Shown in pieces: positions 34,681 through 43,046 of a stretch of 64,000 nucleotides of DNA (the stretch's first letter is position 1; each line of letters opens with the position of its first letter). The notes under the pieces were generated by a model that did not search any database, was not told the DNA's origin, and was given only the letters and a program-made list of their open reading frames with translations. The stretch comes from an uncultured Eubacterium sp. (lineage in GTDB: Bacteria; Bacillota; Clostridia; Lachnospirales; Lachnospiraceae), in assembly GCA_947088865.1 (NCBI GenBank), contig CAMUHY010000002.1, positions 124,001-188,000 of the forward strand, given 5' to 3'. The translations under genes were made by a program, and so were the position numbers.

Positions 34681-35298
34681 ATGAAACCATTAGGAATTAT
34701 TATACTTATTATTTTTTATTCAATTTATATTGGTAAAATGATTTTACAGAAGAAAAAAGGAATACAGACAGACCAGATGGCAAGAAATAAACAAAAAAAT
34801 AAAGTATTTTATATTGAATTAATATTAAAAATTGCCACTTACACGGTTGTCATTGTTGAGGTTATCAGTCTGTTTGCTGTTTCATCAAAACTGCCGCTTA
34901 TTTTCACTATAAGCGGCTCGGTCTTAGGAATAATTGGAGATATTATCTTTGCAACAGCAGTTTTTACTATGCACGATAGCTGGAGAGCAGGCATTGCCGA
35001 ACATGACAAGACACAAATTATTACAAAAGGTATCTATCAATTTAGCAGAAATCCTGCCTTTCTAGGATTTGACTGTGTATACATCGGATTTGTTCTTATG
35101 TTTTTTAATGTGCCTTTACTTTTATTTTCCATCTTTGCAATAGTAATGCTTCATTTGCAAATCTTACAAGAAGAACAGTATTTAACAAAAGCATTTGGCG
35201 AAACTTACACAAACTACAAGAAGAAAGTATACAGATATGTAGGCAGAAAAAGTCAAATACCCCGTAGCAAGATGCAATGCGTCCAAAAAACGCTATAA
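34681..35298 (+). CDS. Isoprenylcysteine carboxyl methyltransferase-like membrane protein
   Basis: A 205-residue integral membrane protein with about five helices. The conserved C-terminal motif GIYQFSRNPAFLGF, with the downstream EEQYLTKAFGETYTNYKKKVYRYV, is that of the ICMT/PEMT family, which binds AdoMet in the membrane. Bacterial substrates are mostly unknown. A strong promoter lies upstream, but the ribosome-binding site is weak (AAAGG, 14 nt away). The last roughly 15 codons (from about 35252) fall inside repeat copy B, so the native C-terminus has been replaced by repeat sequence ending QCVQKTL. Confidence 0.82.
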   Translation: MKPLGIIILIIFYSIYIGKMILQKKKGIQTDQMARNKQKNKVFYIELILKIATYTVVIVEVISLFAVSSKLPLIFTISGSVLGIIGDIIFATAVFTMHDSWRAGIAEHDKTQIITKGIYQFSRNPAFLGFDCVYIGFVLMFFNVPLLLFSIFAIVMLHLQILQEEQYLTKAFGETYTNYKKKVYRYVGRKSQIPRSKMQCVQKTL

Positions 35299-35371
35299 TA
35301 TTTGACCCTTGCGGCAGTCGCCAAATAGACATGCAAGCATGTCTGCTTGGCTCGTTGCTCGCAAGAATAAA
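35252..35371. repeat. Interspersed repeat family 2, copy B
   Basis: Begins GTCAAATACCCCGTAGC like copy A and ends CTCGTTGCTCGCAAGAATAAA. The inner palindrome GACATGC-AA-GCATGTC is flanked by GCCAAATA and TGCTTGGC. The first part codes for the end of the methyltransferase; the rest separates it from the convergent radical SAM gene. Confidence 0.78.
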
Positions 35372-35373
35372 TT

Positions 35374-36216
35374 TTAATTTAATTTGGCTTTCACTAATTC
35401 TGCGTGATAAAAATAATTGATATAGTTAACTGCATTTATATGGCAATAATTTTCTATCTCAACCGATAGATTATGCCAATACTGCATATCGCCTTTTATG
35501 TATATATCCTTATATAATTCTATCCATTGAGGATAAGAGGTTTCAATATAATTTAATATATCCTGTTTATAGCTTCCTCGTAAATTTAAGTTTTCAAACC
35601 AGTATTCATCTGCATTATTTTTTGTTTTTTCAATGATTTTCTGAAAATTTGTTATACCTGGAAAAATAGGCGACATAAATACAATTGTATATATTCCATT
35701 TTCATGCAATATTTTTAATGTTTTTAATCGCTCTGAAATACTGCTTGCATTGTCCATATCATTTTTAAACTGTTCATCAAGCGTATTGATGGATATACAA
35801 ACTTTCAGCTTTTTACACTGTTTTAACAAATCAATATCCCTTAAAATCAAGTTTGATTTTGTTGAGATACTTAATTCACAATCAATATCAATTAATTGTT
35901 TTAATATCTTTTGTGTATTTTTATATTTCTCCTCAAATGGATTGTAACAATCCGTCACAGAAGAAAGAAATACCGATTTATTTTGCAGCCTTTTTTTACT
36001 TATTGGTTTGTCACATTTCTTAATATCAATAAAACTGCCCCATTTTTCTTTATGATTGGTAAATCGTTTCATAAAACAAGCATAACAATATCTGCATTGA
36101 TGCGGACAGCCTATATAAGGATTGATTACATAATCACTTGCGGGCAGATTGGATTTTGTAACAAAATCTTTTACCAAAACTTCTTTTTCTATTATCTTCA
36201 CACTACAACTCTCCAT
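35374..36216 (-). CDS. SPL-family radical SAM protein
   Basis: A 280-residue radical SAM enzyme. The cluster motif is GCPHQCRYCYACF (CxxxCxxC) at about residues 35-47, preceded by VINPYIGC. It resembles the SplB-like/Rv2578c group, whose members cleave or repair nucleotide lesions or have unknown roles. It is shorter than true spore photoproduct lyase (about 340) and lacks the clear C-terminal Cys of that enzyme. It follows the GyrI-like gene by 5 bp. An archetypal ribosome-binding site is missing, so translational coupling is likely. Confidence 0.83.
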   Translation of the reverse strand: MESCSVKIIEKEVLVKDFVTKSNLPASDYVINPYIGCPHQCRYCYACFMKRFTNHKEKWGSFIDIKKCDKPISKKRLQNKSVFLSSVTDCYNPFEEKYKNTQKILKQLIDIDCELSISTKSNLILRDIDLLKQCKKLKVCISINTLDEQFKNDMDNASSISERLKTLKILHENGIYTIVFMSPIFPGITNFQKIIEKTKNNADEYWFENLNLRGSYKQDILNYIETSYPQWIELYKDIYIKGDMQYWHNLSVEIENYCHINAVNYINYFYHAELVKAKLN

Positions 36217-36221
36217 AATAT

Positions 36222-36860
36222 TTATTCTTCTCTTATTTTTATTGGATGACGAATAACTGTTTTTAGATTTTGTATTTTACATTTTCGCACATCACTCAAG
36301 TAAATTTCATGGTGATAACGAGAAGAATTGATATCCAGTTCATATCCCTGCTCATAAGCAAATGCGTCCATTTTTTCTATTGTCGCCGGTTCCTCATCAT
36401 AAGAGCCAATGTGCATACACTGTACACATAATCCCTCATCATATGTAAAAAATTCCACTTTAGAAAAATTCATTTTCTTTTTTGCTGTCGCCTCTTTTAC
36501 TGCCCAGCAAAATTCTTCTCTTGTGACAAACTCTGGAAGACGAATCATGGAAATCCATTCAAAATCTTCTTTTCGGGAATAATCTATCTGTTTTGTATCT
36601 TTCTGCCACCAAAATCCTTCCAATGGCGGCACAACATAGTCAAAATATCCCTCTATCTGATGACTGCCTAACTTACTCATCTTAATTGTAAATGCAACTG
36701 CATAAAGCAACCCAATAGATTGCTTATATGCGCCATCTTCCTGATTAGGATTTCCCTTCCCACGCACAGCAATAAAATTCATAGAAGGCACGGTTATCAA
36801 CTGCGGTTTATTTTTCGGCAAATAAAATTCCTTATATTCTTTTTTATAATCAAATGCCAT
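36222..36860 (-). CDS. GyrI-like small-molecule-binding domain protein
   Basis: About 213 residues starting MAFDYKKEYKEFYLPKNKP. It has the SHS2-type GyrI-like fold: LITVPSMNFIAVRGKGNPN, the conserved aromatic VPPLEGFWWQ and VEFFTYDEGLCVQCMHIGSYDEEPATI. Such proteins bind or hydrolyse amphipathic small molecules. The ATG at 36860 has GGAG 6 nt upstream; the longer frame starts within a family 1 repeat. It is in the same direction as the second GyrI-like gene and the WYL regulator upstream. Confidence 0.85.
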   Translation of the reverse strand: MAFDYKKEYKEFYLPKNKPQLITVPSMNFIAVRGKGNPNQEDGAYKQSIGLLYAVAFTIKMSKLGSHQIEGYFDYVVPPLEGFWWQKDTKQIDYSRKEDFEWISMIRLPEFVTREEFCWAVKEATAKKKMNFSKVEFFTYDEGLCVQCMHIGSYDEEPATIEKMDAFAYEQGYELDINSSRYHHEIYLSDVRKCKIQNLKTVIRHPIKIREE

Positions 36861-36869
36861 GTTCCTCTC

Positions 36870-36905
36870 CATTTCTGCGCTGCTTTCCGCAAAAAAATCA
36901 TTTTT
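36870..36905. repeat. RBS-proximal interspersed repeat (family 1), short copy
   Basis: The coding-strand box GCAGCGCAGAAATGGAGAGGA runs into the ribosome-binding site of the GyrI-like gene at 36860. The middle hairpin is missing; the copy resembles the one at 3471. Confidence 0.62.
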
Positions 36906-36973
36906 AATCCTTTGATGAAAACAGCGTGCAAACATAACTTTTGTTACTTCTTAAATTTTAGCACTTACATTTT

Positions 36974-37699
36974 TTAATTCTTTTTCCAACATTTGCATTG
37001 TTCAATTCTTTTTCCATTATCGCCCTGTTTCTCATCATAGGCAAACTGATTGAGCAAATCACATGGAAAATCCTCACATTGTCCGCAATGTTCCAACTGC
37101 TTTGCCTCACAGCAATCTTTAACAGGACAACTTTCACCCCAAAACGGCTTTTGCATATGTACACAGCCTGCACAATTCATTTGTTCACGATAATCACATT
37201 CACTGCACAAAAGTCCGCAGCGAGATTCAATTACAGTCGTATTATTCTCAGTCAAGCCTACATAAATATGGATTTCGGCATTATCCATGCAGTCATCTTG
37301 ATATTCCTCAAAATCACATTGAAATGTTCTAGGCAAATTCATCTGCCAGATTTCCTGCCAAGCTGCGGCAACTGCCTGTACCATATCCCCATGTATAACA
37401 AATTTTGCATATCTACCTGCCGGAATCTTGCAAACTGTATAGCCTTCTTTTTCTGGCTCTTTTAGCGTTTCACATGCTACTATCGTTGTGTAATCGGCTT
37501 TTTCATCGCCAGCATAATCCGTATAAATTCCAAGCGCCTTCCTATTTGCTTTTTCAGAAATAGATGCATATATGCCTTCATTGTAAAAACGATTCCATAA
37601 TCCGCCAATAATAGCGCCTGCATCGGGGGATGTATTGTTTGTCCGCGCTGATATTCCCACAGCAATTTTTTCTTCTAGTGTTACAATTTCATAATTCAT
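36974..37699 (-). CDS. GyrI-like effector domain fused to a DUF3795 cysteine-rich domain
   Basis: About 241 residues. The N-terminal part (about 1-150) is an AraC/GyrI-type effector-binding domain like E. coli YdeE, with the typical IPAGRYAKFVIHGDM and DNAEIHIYVGL. The C-terminal part is DUF3795: CGLLCSECDYREQMNCAGC, SCPVKDCC and HCGQCEDFPCDLL, at least ten Cys that could hold zinc or an iron-sulfur centre. The two domains are usually separate proteins. ATG at 37699 gives the family start MNYEIVTLEE; one at 37720 is possible and is closer to AGGA. Confidence 0.83.
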   Translation of the reverse strand: MNYEIVTLEEKIAVGISARTNNTSPDAGAIIGGLWNRFYNEGIYASISEKANRKALGIYTDYAGDEKADYTTIVACETLKEPEKEGYTVCKIPAGRYAKFVIHGDMVQAVAAAWQEIWQMNLPRTFQCDFEEYQDDCMDNAEIHIYVGLTENNTTVIESRCGLLCSECDYREQMNCAGCVHMQKPFWGESCPVKDCCEAKQLEHCGQCEDFPCDLLNQFAYDEKQGDNGKRIEQCKCWKKN

Positions 37700-37762
37700 A
37701 GGTAAAAACCATCCTTTCATTTGATGGTCTTATTTTATCAAAAGAACCATGACACCTATATG

Positions 37763-38671
37763 TCATGGTTCTAAATGTTTTTTTCGGATTCCTTCTGCAA
37801 ACGCCAATACATCTTTGCGAAATTCTGCCGGTTCCAACAATTCTGCACCACCCCCAAAGGAAGCAATCCAACTTACAATACTGGTTTTATCGAAAAAACC
37901 AAATGAAAAAAGCAACATTCCATCTGGCTGTACGGTAAAACTGTTTGGTCCATATTCTTCAATTAATCGCCATTTGTATTCTGGAGAAACTTTTGCTTTC
38001 ACTTGATATGTATGTGGAAATACCTGCTTTGGCGATAAATCAGGAAGAAAGGCACAACGCTTTTTAAACGATTCGCCTGCTTTCAAATCGGTCATACGTC
38101 CTAATTTAAAGAGACGAAAATCGGCTCTGTCCTCACACCACCCCCAAATATACCAGCTTGCCCACTGAAAAATCAGATCATACGGCTCTATCGTTCGCTT
38201 GGATTCACCTTTTGGCGCAAAATAGGTAAACGAAACCTTATATCCAGAAAGAATGGCATCGTGCAGCAATTCAATTTTTGGTGAGAGCGAATCCTTATAC
38301 CACGAAGAAAGGTCAATTAAAATATGCGTATCGCCTGCAAGGAGATTGGACGCCCCTGCTGACAATTTCTCCATCAACTGCGCATAGCGATTTGTTCCGC
38401 TCACACTATCCAAACTCCGAAGTCCTGCCAAAATGGACTGCATATCCGATGTACTAAGCAATGTTCGGTCTATTCTATAACCATCCATTATAGAAATGCC
38501 ACCTTTTTGTCCTTGTTTTGTCACCAATGGAATCCCCGCCATGCACAATGCCTCAATATCACGGTTAATGGTACGGCGCGAAACTTCAAATGTTTCTGCA
38601 AGATAGGGAGCTGTCACTTGCTCTTGCTGTAACAAAATAGATAATATTCCAATCATTCGGTCAATTTTCAT
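37763..38671 (-). CDS. HTH/WYL-domain transcriptional regulator
   Basis: About 303 residues. A DeoR/HTH_11 winged helix occupies about 1-60 (APYLAETFEVSRRTINRDIEAL is the recognition unit). A WYL domain follows at about 140-220 with IEPYDLIFQWASWYIWGW. WYL domains bind nucleotides or nucleic acids. ATG at 38671 has AGGA 5 nt upstream, within the end of a family 1 repeat. It precedes two GyrI-like genes in the same direction and probably regulates them or the methyl-mercury/drug-type response they suggest. Confidence 0.85.
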   Translation of the reverse strand: MKIDRMIGILSILLQQEQVTAPYLAETFEVSRRTINRDIEALCMAGIPLVTKQGQKGGISIMDGYRIDRTLLSTSDMQSILAGLRSLDSVSGTNRYAQLMEKLSAGASNLLAGDTHILIDLSSWYKDSLSPKIELLHDAILSGYKVSFTYFAPKGESKRTIEPYDLIFQWASWYIWGWCEDRADFRLFKLGRMTDLKAGESFKKRCAFLPDLSPKQVFPHTYQVKAKVSPEYKWRLIEEYGPNSFTVQPDGMLLFSFGFFDKTSIVSWIASFGGGAELLEPAEFRKDVLAFAEGIRKKHLEP

Positions 38672-38680
38672 CTGTTTCCT

Positions 38681-38780
38681 CATTCTGCGCTGCTTTTTCA
38701 CATGACAAACTAAAATTCTTATGGATTTGTGACAAGCGGCGCACAAACACAAATCCAATAATTGAAAATTTTAATTTATA
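38681..38780. repeat. RBS-proximal interspersed repeat (family 1), full-length copy
   Basis: Proximal box TCTGCGCTGCTT (38684-38695) abuts the WYL-regulator ribosome-binding site. Hairpin arms are GGATTTGTG (38723-38731) and CACAAATCC (38748-38756). Loop AAGCGGCGCA (38734-38743) can pair with TGCGCTGCTT (38686-38695) with one G-U. The distal end is TTTTAATTTA. Confidence 0.75.
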
Positions 38781-38977
38781 ACAATAAAATCATTGTAAAG
38801 AGTGGATTCTATTGTTTTTAATGCTATTTTTTTATATACGAACACAGTATACCACAAAATAAGGACATATATATGTCATGTTTGAAAATAAGATAAAATG
38901 ATTGTTATTTATTACTAAATATCACAAAATCTTCTATTGATTTTTTTCAGGCGGATAAAAAACTTATTTGTTTATAT

Positions 38978-38999
38978 AACAAGTATTACAATACTTGTT
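38978..38999. promoter_or_regulatory. 22-bp palindrome, probable operator of the XRE gene
   Basis: AACAAGTATT and AATACTTGTT are perfect arms around AC. It lies 77 bp before the XRE start, where a Cro/CI-type dimer would autoregulate. The half-site ACAAGT recurs near 39021. Confidence 0.55.
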
Positions 39000-39075
39000 G
39001 CAGATTACAAAAATATTACAACAAGTTTAAAATAGAAGTATAAGAAAAAATTTCTATTTTTAACAGGAGATAAAA

Positions 39076-39315
39076 ATGGATAAAGATTATGGACATTTAG
39101 AAATTCGACTTATGGAATTGATAAAAGAAAGAGGATTAAATAAATATCAATTATCAAATAAAGCTGAAATGAATTGGAAGCAAATTGATAATTATTGTAA
39201 TAATAACATTACTCGATTAGATACATTTGTTTTATGTAAATTATGTACTGTTTTAAATTGTGAAATCAAAGACTTACTTATTTTTGTTCCATCATCTATT
39301 GAAGATAATAATTAA
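39076..39315 (+). CDS. Small XRE/Cro-CI family HTH protein
   Basis: A 79-residue protein that is essentially one five-helix HTH domain: LIKERGLNKYQLSNKAEMNWKQIDNY contains the recognition helices. The length matches minimal Cro-like repressors found next to toxins or in mobile elements. AGGAG is 6 nt before the ATG. A perfect palindrome lies upstream at 38978. Its first residues (DYGHLEIRLMEL) resemble those of the 61-residue protein downstream (KYGYLEMDIEYF), suggesting a shared origin or partner role. Confidence 0.8.
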   Translation: MDKDYGHLEIRLMELIKERGLNKYQLSNKAEMNWKQIDNYCNNNITRLDTFVLCKLCTVLNCEIKDLLIFVPSSIEDNN

Positions 39316-39446
39316 ATAACCTTTTATTGTAAATATTTGTTCTTGTTCCTAAAATCTTTACGCTTTATTATAATTATAAATTTTATATAGTAAATATAAA
39401 ACTTAGACAAATAAGATAGGTACGATAGTTATGTTCGAGGTGAAAT

Positions 39447-39632
39447 ATGGAAGAAAAGTATGGATATTTAGAAATGGACATTGAATACTTTAAAGATAAA
39501 CTTTTTGATTTACTTAATGATGCCGACAACATTGGAATTATTAATATTGAAACTTATGATAAAGAAAATATTTTTAAGATATTTTTTCAAAATGGAACCA
39601 TTTATGAAATAGAATGCCGACAAATATTATAA
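39447..39632 (+). CDS. Small acidic protein of unknown function
   Basis: A 61-residue acidic protein. GAGGTGAAAT directly precedes the ATG and supports translation. The sequence suggests an alpha-beta-beta fold, with helix EYFKDKLFDLLNDAD and strands IGIINIETYD and IFKIFFQNGTIYEIEC. No known family is recognised. It follows the XRE gene by 131 bp on the same strand and shares N-terminal YG-LE residues with it. It is followed by a terminator-like hairpin at 39732. Confidence 0.6.
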   Translation: MEEKYGYLEMDIEYFKDKLFDLLNDADNIGIINIETYDKENIFKIFFQNGTIYEIECRQIL

Positions 39633-39731
39633 TACTAATTAAAAATAAAAACTATAATCTATATTAAAGAGAACTTTATTTTATGTTTACTAAAAAACCT
39701 CAAAAATAAATTTTATTTTCAAACAAAAAGC

Positions 39732-39765
39732 TCCTTCCAAACTTCAAAAATTGAAGTTGGAAGGA
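39732..39765. terminator. Bidirectional terminator hairpin
   Basis: CCTTCC-A-AACTTCAA pairs with TTGAAGTTGGAAGG over a loop of about 3 nt. A-rich sequence precedes and T-rich sequence (ATTATTTTT) follows, serving the convergent 61-residue and C45 hydrolase genes. Confidence 0.8.
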
Positions 39766-39843
39766 TATTATTTTTAATTTATGTTTTTATCATATTTCTT
39801 CCAATAGACATAATCTTCTCATGCCCAATCAAACCTAATTTTT

Positions 39844-40875
39844 TCATTTACATAACCTGTTATCATCAATAAATTTCTTTTTTCTTGGGTCGCCTTCTGC
39901 ACGATAAATCGCCAATGTTTTTAAATCAAATATCGAACTCCAAACGGTTTCAAAATCAGGCTCGTTATCATACTGACACATAAAACCATACTCCCCTTTT
40001 AACAGTTTTTTTGTTGTTTCAATATAATCTTCTTTGATGTATTTTGAGAAACTATCCATAACAACCATATACCGCTTATGCGAATCATAGTCATTCCCAT
40101 TGGAATCATCATAGGCTTTCATTTCATTGGATATAAAACTATTGACCGTGCAAACAATACTATCCTCACCAAATTTTTTGGCTTCTCGAATCTTTTTAGC
40201 TGATGGTGTACATTCCACAACAACCATTCTGCCACTTCTATCTGCAAGCAAAATATTACAATTAGAAGCAATTGGCAATTCAGAAAGCAAGGCAATCGCC
40301 TGTTCTGTATTATTTGCCTTTTCAAGCAAATAGCGGACAATAAAACAAGAATTAAATCCTGCCTGTATCTTTTTAAGCTGTGTCATTACAAATGTCATAG
40401 CAACAGCAAGTCCATGTTCATTTAACCCCTTTTCACCGTTAATAAAAGAGGATGTTGTAATATTAAAACGATTCCCTCCCTCAGGCGTATAAATTTCACT
40501 TTTGCTGCCATCTCGCAAATATGGCGGTAAATCGTTATTTCTGCCATATATTATTTTGCCGCCTTTTGAATAGGCAAACGCTGTACAACCTCGAATTTCA
40601 ACAGGAACATTTTTTTCCAAATTATACATACAACAACCCATACATAACATCCAGCTAACAAAATATGAATAATCGACGCCTATCGTATCGCTTACCCCTC
40701 TTATTTCCTCACAGACTTCAGGAAAAAATGTTCTTAATATCTTCTCACTCCGTCTGCCATGTTCCAATTGAAAATTATCCAACTGAAGCGGAAAGGATAA
40801 TTGCCCTTTATTAAAAATTTTTCCACGTTTTACACCCATTTCATAATGGCTGCCTTTTAATCGCAAATGATACAT
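39844..40875 (-). CDS. C45-family autoproteolytic N-terminal nucleophile hydrolase
   Basis: A 343-residue protein of the acyl-coenzyme A:6-aminopenicillanic-acid acyltransferase family. The conserved nucleophile lies at RGCTAFAYSKGG (about residue 104), preceded by GVDYSYFVSWMLCMGC; self-cleavage before this Cys would give alpha and beta chains. YGRNNDLPPYL and GLNEHGLAVAMTF are the usual substrate-pocket segments. Bacterial members hydrolyse linear amides such as N-acyl lactones, peptidyl amides or bile-salt-like amides; the substrate is not known here. No signal peptide is seen. Confidence 0.85.
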   Translation of the reverse strand: MYHLRLKGSHYEMGVKRGKIFNKGQLSFPLQLDNFQLEHGRRSEKILRTFFPEVCEEIRGVSDTIGVDYSYFVSWMLCMGCCMYNLEKNVPVEIRGCTAFAYSKGGKIIYGRNNDLPPYLRDGSKSEIYTPEGGNRFNITTSSFINGEKGLNEHGLAVAMTFVMTQLKKIQAGFNSCFIVRYLLEKANNTEQAIALLSELPIASNCNILLADRSGRMVVVECTPSAKKIREAKKFGEDSIVCTVNSFISNEMKAYDDSNGNDYDSHKRYMVVMDSFSKYIKEDYIETTKKLLKGEYGFMCQYDNEPDFETVWSSIFDLKTLAIYRAEGDPRKKKFIDDNRLCK

Positions 40876-41059
40876 AATAAATCCTCCTTGTCAAAAAATT
40901 TTAGCCTCATTAAATCAAGCGGGAACAATGGACTTGCCTTTTTTTTAATCCAGCCAAGTACAATGAGGTTATAAACAAGCAACCAAGCGGATTATAATTA
41001 TCTGCTTGATATTGATTCATATATCGTATCAGAATAAAAATTTTATTGCAAGAAATTAT

Positions 41060-41575
41060 TTATTGATAATATTCTTTTACAATATCCTTCATTTTTGCAA
41101 TCGTCCATTGTCTTTGTTTTTTCTCTTCAGCACTTCCATTTTCTACTTCCATACACAAATCAACAACCGCCTTAATTAAATCTTTATTGGACATTTCTTC
41201 TTTAACAGCATTATCACTACAATTAAACTCTGTGCCTTCTATCTCATAAACTTCAATACCTTTCAAAAAATTACCAGATGTCGTAATCCATTCTTGTACA
41301 ACATCTTTATAATTATCAATAATAAATTTTGAATAATTCCTAAAACACATGGTTGGACTAGGAATACGCTTTTTTACTTCTAATATGATGTCAACAGAAG
41401 ATGAATTTACAGTCTGCTTTACAATCTGCTTATATGTCCTTGCTTTAGCACCTGCCCTATTAAAATCTTGTTTTGCTTTTTCAAAAATCATCTGATTTGC
41501 TGTGGAGTCTAATTGTACCTTTCCAACTATTTTGTCATTTGCTAACCTAAATTTAATAAAATAATAAATCATCAA
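41060..41575 (-). CDS. Uncharacterised protein
   Basis: A 171-residue soluble alpha/beta protein. AGGAGG lies 8 nt before the ATG, so translation is well supported. It contains a basic central part (RAGAKARTYKQIVKQ) and an acidic, Lys/Glu/Gln-rich end. No motif is recognised; a role next to the ADP-ribosylglycohydrolase gene upstream (174 bp away) cannot be claimed. It is oriented like its neighbours and lies in an accessory-gene stretch with small unknown genes. Confidence 0.55.
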   Translation of the reverse strand: MMIYYFIKFRLANDKIVGKVQLDSTANQMIFEKAKQDFNRAGAKARTYKQIVKQTVNSSSVDIILEVKKRIPSPTMCFRNYSKFIIDNYKDVVQEWITTSGNFLKGIEVYEIEGTEFNCSDNAVKEEMSNKDLIKAVVDLCMEVENGSAEEKKQRQWTIAKMKDIVKEYYQ

Positions 41576-41749
41576 CGGAGCCTCCTTATTTTTTAATTTG
41601 ATTACATATTATCATTTTATTGCAATTTAGTCAATATTAATTTTGTAATCTTTTTAAAATTGTTTTCATGTATTAAAAATTATAATTTATTATACTTTTT
41701 CCGAAAAACTGGAAACTAAATAAAATTAACCATTTCTGCAAAATCTTTT

Positions 41750-42886
41750 TCAAATATTATCCTCCATCATCTTTTTATAATTCGGCTGATATGTTTTATA
41801 TACATATTTTTGTTCCCATATCTCCTTATCATATGGGTCATATTCTGCCATCTTATAATCCTTATAAAGGTCGTCGGCAAGTTCAATTATCGCATTTTTA
41901 AGTTCAAGATGTTCCAAATATTTTTGTGGAATGCCTTTGAGTCCAAGATGTGCGCCTAAGATATTTCCTGTCACAGCACCCGTCGAATCGCTGTCACCGC
42001 TATGATTGACGGAAGCAATCAACGCTTTATCAAAATCATTAACATATTTTAAAGAACAGTATATTGCAATAGCAAGTGTTTCTTCTGCTACCCAACCTTC
42101 TCCAAGCTCTCCTATGGCCTCTAAATCGTCTATATTTTCCTTTGATAATGCAATCGCTGTGTCTATCAACTTAATTTGTTCATTTAAATGCTTTTTACCA
42201 GCAAACTGTCTTAAAAGCGCTTCTTTTGCATCCAACACTGCATTTAATAATGTAATGTTATCATTATGCGAAACTAAATGAATGATATGTACGAAAGCCG
42301 CCGCAGGAATATACCCAAGTTCATGACCATGTGTGATAGCTGCTGTCTCAGCTCCTATCCTATCTATCTCATCATTTGTACCATTTTTACCTTCAAAATA
42401 TAATCCAATAGGAGCAACACGCATTATGCCACCACAGCCTTTACTATCATTAATTGAATTATCTATCGTACCATTCGCACCATCTTCAATAGCGGTCAAA
42501 CAAGTATCTCCAGGAGCGCGCCTGCTAAACAATTCTGGAATATGGACAAGCCAAGAATCAAACGTTTTTTCTTTCAGAGGATAACTATTATTCTGTGTTT
42601 GCAACCAATCTTTGTAGCAACAAGCAATATATTCTGGATATGTTTTCATTATTCCACTAGTCATGCCTGTTGTTGTTCCAAGCAGCAAACCATTGGCAGT
42701 AAATAAACTCATCTGTGTATCATCAGAAATTTGAGCGATTCCATCTACAAGGTCATACTCGATAATTCCTTTTTTCCCATAACGTTTGAATATGGATAGT
42801 TCATCAAGAAACTCAACAGCATAGCCCAATGCATCGCCAGCTGCCCCGCCAATAAGACAACCTCTATATTTATCTAAATTTTTCAT
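41750..42886 (-). CDS. ADP-ribosylglycohydrolase family protein
   Basis: A 378-residue all-helical enzyme of the ARH/DraG family, which removes ADP-ribose from arginine or other acceptors. The N-terminal GCLIGGAAGDALGYAVEF and the metal-binding ISDDTQMSLFTANG (Asp-Asp) are intact, as is the C-terminal metal site HSGDSDSTGAVTGNILGA. Two magnesium ions should bind. There is no nearby nitrogenase or ART gene. The substrate may be a modified nucleotide or protein. A second, unrelated ADP-ribose cassette (macrodomain and sirtuin) is encoded at 61-63 kb. Confidence 0.9.
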   Translation of the reverse strand: MKNLDKYRGCLIGGAAGDALGYAVEFLDELSIFKRYGKKGIIEYDLVDGIAQISDDTQMSLFTANGLLLGTTTGMTSGIMKTYPEYIACCYKDWLQTQNNSYPLKEKTFDSWLVHIPELFSRRAPGDTCLTAIEDGANGTIDNSINDSKGCGGIMRVAPIGLYFEGKNGTNDEIDRIGAETAAITHGHELGYIPAAAFVHIIHLVSHNDNITLLNAVLDAKEALLRQFAGKKHLNEQIKLIDTAIALSKENIDDLEAIGELGEGWVAEETLAIAIYCSLKYVNDFDKALIASVNHSGDSDSTGAVTGNILGAHLGLKGIPQKYLEHLELKNAIIELADDLYKDYKMAEYDPYDKEIWEQKYVYKTYQPNYKKMMEDNI

Positions 42887-42987
42887 TTTATCAATCTCCT
42901 TTCAAAATTATTGGTTTAAATCAAAAGTTATTTATAAATGTATATATTTTTACTAATCAAACAATTTTATTAATTGTCAATCAAAAA

Positions 42988-43017
42988 AGTGCCTGAAAGC
43001 GGAAACTCCCAGACACT
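42988..43017. terminator. Weak hairpin between esterase and ARH genes
   Basis: AGTG-CTG pairs with CAG-CACT, each arm with one unpaired base. It lies 30 bp after the esterase stop and could end that transcript. Confidence 0.4.
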
Positions 43018-43046
43018 GTACAATCAAAAAGCTATACTATGGTAAA

